From NCBI GenBank assembly GCA_949740695.1, contig CATJIY010000199.1:1-9381 (forward strand): a DNA stretch of 9,381 nucleotides, read 5' to 3'. Source of the stretch: an uncultured Eubacteriales bacterium. Lineage in GTDB: Bacteria > Bacillota > Clostridia > Oscillospirales > Butyricicoccaceae. Of this stretch, positions 5,984 to 9,381 are shown in pieces; positions within the stretch are counted from its first letter, which is position 1, and each line of letters opens with the position of its first letter. A model generated the notes under the pieces. That model saw nothing but the letters and a program-made list of their open reading frames with translations. It was not told the origin of the DNA and made no database searches. The translations under genes were made by a program, and so were the position numbers.

Positions 5984-7444
5984 ATGAAACTGACCCAACT
6001 GTTGCAAGGAACATCTGCGGTGATTCTTGCTGGCCCGGAGGATGCGGAGGTTACCAGCGTTTGCTACGATTCTAGAAAAGCCGTTCCCGGGTGTTTGTTC
6101 GTTGCCATACGGGGCTTTCAAAGCGATGGGCACCAGTATGTGGAAGATGCTGTCCGGCAGGGTGCGTCCGCAGTGTTGGTAGAAGCACCCCTTCAACAGC
6201 CTCTGCCACAGGAGGTCTGCTGCTGGCAGGTTTCCGATACCCGGGCTGCGCTAGCTCAGGTTGCGGCCCAGTGGTATGGGCATCCTGAGCGGGCGCTTAA
6301 ATTGATCGGCGTTACGGGAACCAATGGAAAGACCACTGTGACCCATTTGATTCAACATATTTTAGAGCAAAACGGACACTCCTGCGGCCTGATTGGCACT
6401 AATGGAATCTTTTTTGGGCGGACTGCCCGGGAATCTGCCCGGACCACTCCAGAATCGCTAGAACTTTACGGCATACTCAAAGAAATGCAGGAGGCCGGAT
6501 GCGAATACGCAGTCATGGAGGTGTCCTCCCATAGTTTGGCGCTGAACCGAGTGTTGGGGTTGCCCTTTGAAGTGGCTGCATTTACCAATCTGACCCAGGA
6601 TCATTTGGATTTTCATGGCGATATGGAGCATTACTTTCAGGCTAAGGCCCAGTTGTTTGAACGGTGTCATACCAGTGTGTTCAATTTGGATGATCCCTGG
6701 GGAGAGCGGCTGGCAAGGGAAAAGACTTGTGCTCAAATTACTTTTTCCACCCGGCGGGACGACGCCGGATTGGTGGCCAAGGATGTTCGCCTTAGCCCTC
6801 AGGACGTTCGCATGGTAGCCGTTCATGGTTGGGAAATTGCGCGGTTGCGGCTGGGTATCCCAGGAATGTTTTCGGTATATAACGCCTTGACGGCCGTCGG
6901 CTGTTGTTTGGCTTTGGGGCTGACGCTAGAGCAGATTTCTCAAGCATTGGAGACTGCCCAAGGCATTAAAGGGCGGGCAGAGGTAGTTCCCACCGGGAGG
7001 GATTTCACCGTAATGATTGACTATTCTCACACCCCAGATAGTATGGAAAATATTCTGCAAGCCGTTCGAAGTTATGCCAAGGGGCGAATCATCGGATTGT
7101 TTGGCGCTGGGGGCGACCGTGATAAAACGAAACGTCCTTTGATGGGTAAAATCGCCGCTGCCGGTTGTGATGTATGCGTGGTTACGTCAGATAATCCTCG
7201 AAGTGAGAAGCCGGAGGATATTATCGCGGATATTGTGGCAGGAATGGGGCCTAAGCCAAAACCAGTGATTATCCCTGATCGGCGGGAGGCCATCGCCTGG
7301 GCGGTGAAAAACGCGCAGAAAGACGATATTGTCCTTTTGATGGGGAAGGGGCAGGAAATCTATCAGGAGATTGCGGGGGAAAAGCACCACCTGGATGAGC
7401 GGGAGGAAGTGGCTCGGGCGTTGGCTGAGTTGGCAACAGTCTGA
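5984..7444 (+). CDS. murE: UDP-MurNAc-tripeptide synthetase MurE (meso-diaminopimelate type)
   Basis: MurE is a cytoplasmic ATP-dependent ligase that adds the third residue to UDP-MurNAc-L-Ala-D-Glu. The 486-residue product has the usual Mur ligase order. The N-terminal UDP-substrate domain contains Y-D-S-R-K and P-G-x-L-F-V-A. The ATP-binding domain has T111-G-T-N-G-K-T117 (Lys116 in the P-loop), E-V-S-S-H-S-L near 180-186, and Y-F-Q-A-K221, the lysine that is carbamylated in this family. The C-terminal domain has D-Y-S-H-T-P and D403-N-P-R406. D-N-P-R is the signature of enzymes that select meso-diaminopimelate; lysine-type enzymes differ here. The start at 5984 is chosen because agggagga lies just upstream (5973-5980); an in-frame ATG at 5960 would add eight residues, cover that site, and has only a weak ribosome binding site of its own. 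The gap after the PBP gene is 42 bases, so co-transcription is likely. Confidence 0.97.
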   Translation: MKLTQLLQGTSAVILAGPEDAEVTSVCYDSRKAVPGCLFVAIRGFQSDGHQYVEDAVRQGASAVLVEAPLQQPLPQEVCCWQVSDTRAALAQVAAQWYGHPERALKLIGVTGTNGKTTVTHLIQHILEQNGHSCGLIGTNGIFFGRTARESARTTPESLELYGILKEMQEAGCEYAVMEVSSHSLALNRVLGLPFEVAAFTNLTQDHLDFHGDMEHYFQAKAQLFERCHTSVFNLDDPWGERLAREKTCAQITFSTRRDDAGLVAKDVRLSPQDVRMVAVHGWEIARLRLGIPGMFSVYNALTAVGCCLALGLTLEQISQALETAQGIKGRAEVVPTGRDFTVMIDYSHTPDSMENILQAVRSYAKGRIIGLFGAGGDRDKTKRPLMGKIAAAGCDVCVVTSDNPRSEKPEDIIADIVAGMGPKPKPVIIPDRREAIAWAVKNAQKDDIVLLMGKGQEIYQEIAGEKHHLDEREEVARALAELATV

Positions 7445-7516
7445 TTCAGGCTTTTGCGTAAAATCTCGTAAAAGTCCTTTTCCAAAGAAAGAAGTCCAAA
7501 CGACAGGAGAAACATT

Positions 7517-8491
7517 ATGGTTGGCATTATATATTTGATCCAAACCGCGGGTCTGGCCTTTGGCCTGGCGGCATTGCTGGCTCCGCTGATTATCAAAAAA
7601 TTGCGTGAGCTGCATTTCGGTCAGAAGATTTTAGAAGACGGCCCTACCTGGCATGCCGGAAAACAGGGCACGCCTACCATGGGCGGCGTTATCTTTATCG
7701 TTGCCGCTTCGTTGGCGGTGCTGGTCACGCTGCCCCGCATGGTTGCCAGAGAGGACTACCGTCCGTTGGTGATGTTGGGCTTAAGTCTGGTATTTGGCGC
7801 AGTGGGCTTTGTGGATGATTGGACCAAAATTCGCAAAAAGCGCAACAAGGGTCTGACCGCCATGCAGAAACTGTTGCTGCAAATGGCGGCGGCGGTGCTT
7901 TTTTTGGTGATTATGCGAGTGATGGGTTATCTCAGCGCGCAGTTGTATCTGCCATTTATCGGAAAGACAGTGACGGTTCCCTGGGTGGTTTATTTGGCTC
8001 TCAGTGTTTTTATCATCGTAGGGGCGGATAACGCGGTCAATCTGACCGACGGTATCGACGGGTTATGTACTTCGGTGACTTTTGTGGTAGCGGTGTTTTT
8101 CTCCCTGGTATTTTTGCGGGAGGATAGCGGCGCTTCCACGTTTTCCCTGGCGTTGGCCGGGGGACTGTTGGGATTCTTCCTGTATAACAAACATCCAGCT
8201 AAGGTATTTATGGGGGATACCGGGTCGCTCTTTTTGGGCGGAGCGGTATGTGCTATGGCTTTTGCCTATGATATGCCTTTGATTCTGATCCCGGTGGGAA
8301 TGGTATATATTATTGAAACCCTGTCGGACATCATTCAGGTGTTCTATTACAAAGCTACGCATGGGAAACGGTTTTTCAAGATGGCTCCCATTCATCACCA
8401 TCTGGAGCTTTGCGGTTGGAGTGAGTGGAAAATCGTCATTGTCGCAGCCGGCCTTACCGCCGCGCTTTGTGTGTTTTCCCTGCTCGCCTGA
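7517..8491 (+). CDS. mraY: Phospho-N-acetylmuramoyl-pentapeptide transferase MraY
   Basis: MraY is a polytopic membrane enzyme that transfers phospho-MurNAc-pentapeptide from UDP to undecaprenyl phosphate, giving lipid I. The 324 residues fit the usual length and the chain is mostly hydrophobic, consistent with about ten transmembrane segments. Family motifs are all present: P-T-x-H-x-G-K-x-G-T-P-T-M-G-G near 38-55, D100-D-W with K-x-R-x-K-x-x-K-G-L just after (the Mg-binding aspartates), N175-L-T-D-G-I-D-G182, M232-G-D-T-G-S237 (catalytic-site Asp234), and A-P-I-H293-H-H-L-E near the C-terminus. aggaga (7505-7510) lies 6 bases before the ATG. It follows murE after 72 bases, with no murF between them, and the gap 7445-7516 holds no visible hairpin or gene. 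Confidence 0.97.
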   Translation: MVGIIYLIQTAGLAFGLAALLAPLIIKKLRELHFGQKILEDGPTWHAGKQGTPTMGGVIFIVAASLAVLVTLPRMVAREDYRPLVMLGLSLVFGAVGFVDDWTKIRKKRNKGLTAMQKLLLQMAAAVLFLVIMRVMGYLSAQLYLPFIGKTVTVPWVVYLALSVFIIVGADNAVNLTDGIDGLCTSVTFVVAVFFSLVFLREDSGASTFSLALAGGLLGFFLYNKHPAKVFMGDTGSLFLGGAVCAMAFAYDMPLILIPVGMVYIIETLSDIIQVFYYKATHGKRFFKMAPIHHHLELCGWSEWKIVIVAAGLTAALCVFSLLA

Positions 8492-8504
8492 TCTTTCGTT
8501 ATAT

Positions 8505-8520
8505 CCGCGCTCCGGCGCGG
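8505..8520 (+). other. GC hairpin with UCCG tetraloop between mraY and ftsW
   Basis: ccgcgc (8505-8510) pairs with gcgcgg (8515-8520) around the loop tccg. A C(UNCG)G tetraloop is known to be unusually stable in RNA, so this short hairpin should fold well. Five Ts occur at 8532-8536, but 11 bases past the stem, too far for a standard terminator. It lies 14 bases after the mraY stop codon and 25 bases before the ribosome binding site of ftsW. It might stabilise the mraY mRNA 3' end, cause a pause or slow decay. Confidence 0.5.
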
Positions 8521-8563
8521 CCCCGTTTGGCTTTTTGCCGTGCAGAAAGGAGCTGCTTGTTCT

Positions 8564-9381
8564 ATGGCCGCTGTTAATACGGCTCGAAAGAAACAGAACC
8601 GATCCATACCGGTTAAACACGCGGTCAAAACCGCTCCCGAAAACGATCAGGAGAGGAAAGTCCAGCGCAGCGGTCATTTGGACCGCCCGTTGTTGTTGCT
8701 CACCTTTCTGTTGTTGGGATTAGGGCTGGTGTGTTTATTTTCTGCCAGTTATGCCACCTCTTATGACACACAGGGAGGCAATCCCATGTACTTTATTCTT
8801 CGGCAGGGAATTTTTGCCGCTGGCGGGGTGGTGGTGATGCTGGTGCTTTCCAAGTACAATTATCACCGGCTGCATTATTATGCCATTCCCGCGCTGATTC
8901 TGGCTATTGCGGTAATGGCTACGATCAAGATTCCCGGGTTGAGCAGTTTTTGGATCAATCGCAAAGGCGCCATTCGGTGGATTCAGATTCCTTTGGTCGG
9001 GCAGTTTCAGCCCTCTGAGCTGGCAAAGGTGGCTACCATTCTTTTCTGTGCCAGTATGGCCAGCATTTTGGGAAAGAAGAAAATGCACACCCTGCGATAT
9101 GGTCTGTTGCCCTTTTTGGGCGTAGTGGGGGTGTTTGCTTTAGAGTTATATTGGGAAAAGCATTTGTCGGGAACTTTGATTATCGCCGCGATTGCGTTGA
9201 TTATTGTTTTTTTTGCTGGAGCAAACCTGTTTTGGCTGGGGCTGGGAGGCGCTGGCGTTGGTGCGGCCGCAGTGGGTTATGTGTTGACCAACAAATACGC
9301 AAAAGCGCGGATTGATATTTGGTTGGACCCGTTTCAGGACCCGCGAGGGGACGGCTGGCAGGGGGTGCAGAGCCAGCTGGC
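8564..9381 (+). CDS. ftsW: Septal peptidoglycan glycosyltransferase FtsW (SEDS family; 3' end outside window)
   Basis: SEDS proteins polymerise lipid II into glycan strands in the membrane, paired with a class B PBP. The frame runs from ATG 8564 to the right edge (272 residues visible of a probable 370-420). A hydrophilic, basic N-terminal tail (1-41) is followed by alternating membrane segments (about 43-63, 77-95, 105-121, 156-170, 179-197, 203-217 and 220-240). Signatures seen are F-S-A-S-Y (59-63), G-A-I-R-W-I (135-140), Q149-P-S-E-L-A-K155, and the extracytoplasmic D255-P-F-Q-D259-P-R-G-D-G-W-Q, the region that carries the catalytic aspartate of the family. H200-L-S-G-T204 is present, but a Lys (K199) sits where related proteins usually have Pro. 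aaaggag (8546-8552) is 11 bases from the ATG, longer than ideal, but no nearer in-frame start exists. RodA or SpoVE are alternatives; the context favours FtsW. murD is not in front of it. Confidence 0.93.
   Translation, partial: MAAVNTARKKQNRSIPVKHAVKTAPENDQERKVQRSGHLDRPLLLLTFLLLGLGLVCLFSASYATSYDTQGGNPMYFILRQGIFAAGGVVVMLVLSKYNYHRLHYYAIPALILAIAVMATIKIPGLSSFWINRKGAIRWIQIPLVGQFQPSELAKVATILFCASMASILGKKKMHTLRYGLLPFLGVVGVFALELYWEKHLSGTLIIAAIALIIVFFAGANLFWLGLGGAGVGAAAVGYVLTNKYAKARIDIWLDPFQDPRGDGWQGVQSQL

Noticed and set aside
5501..6196. Minus-strand frame of 231 residues across the end of the PBP gene and start of murE
   Set aside because: It overlaps two well-supported plus-strand genes, has no recognisable domain and no promoter context.
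8063..8677. Minus-strand frame of 204 residues opposite mraY/ftsW
   Set aside because: It is antisense to conserved MraY motifs (N-L-T-D-G-I-D-G, H-H-H) and the start of ftsW, and shows no protein-like features.
1..9381. tRNA or rRNA genes, CRISPR arrays, insertion sequences, riboswitches or phage genes
   Set aside because: Looked for on both strands by eye; no cloverleaf, regular spaced repeat array, transposase, terminal inverted repeats or known riboswitch core was recognised.

Overview
The window is almost entirely a division and cell wall (dcw) gene cluster from a Gram-positive bacterium, most likely a gut-type clostridium (Oscillospiraceae/Ruminococcaceae-like). Evidence for this is the gene content and order, GC content near 50 %, strong AGGAGG-type ribosome binding sites, a sigma-A-type promoter, a neighbouring DUF1540 protein (a family common in Clostridia), and a class B penicillin-binding protein ending in PASTA repeats. 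The assignment to family level is inference. MurE carries a D-N-P-R motif, which indicates a meso-diaminopimelate peptidoglycan.

Layout. Positions 1-720 hold the 3' part of an unrecognised gene whose product ends in a single hydrophobic segment and a lysine-rich tail. Positions 721-970 contain no gene but three hairpins; two of them are convincing rho-independent terminators that read rightward. Positions 971-1303 (minus strand) encode a small, very cysteine-rich protein with two DUF1540 units. The 287-base divergent region 1304-1590 holds a candidate leftward promoter, a good rightward promoter (TTGCCT-N17-TATAAT) and an array of GTGGTG boxes that look like MraZ operators. From 1591 to the right edge all genes are on the plus strand and closely spaced: mraZ, rsmH, ftsL, a class B PBP (ftsI/spoVD type), murE, mraY and a 3'-truncated ftsW.

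How the genes work together. MraZ probably represses its own operon. RsmH methylates 16S rRNA. MurE adds the third stem-peptide residue to the cytoplasmic UDP-MurNAc precursor, and MraY transfers phospho-MurNAc-pentapeptide to undecaprenyl phosphate to give lipid I. FtsW (glycan polymerase) and the class B PBP (transpeptidase) then build septal wall, with FtsL as part of the divisome scaffold. murF and murD, which often sit between murE and ftsW, are not here: murE is followed directly by mraY, and mraY directly by ftsW, with 72-base gaps.

I do not see a novel system. The points most worth a second look are the mixed-orientation operator array in front of mraZ, the missing murF/murD, several intergenic hairpins that could tune expression along the operon, the unrecognised tail-anchored-like protein at the left edge, and a non-standard E-K-H-L-S-G-T motif in FtsW.
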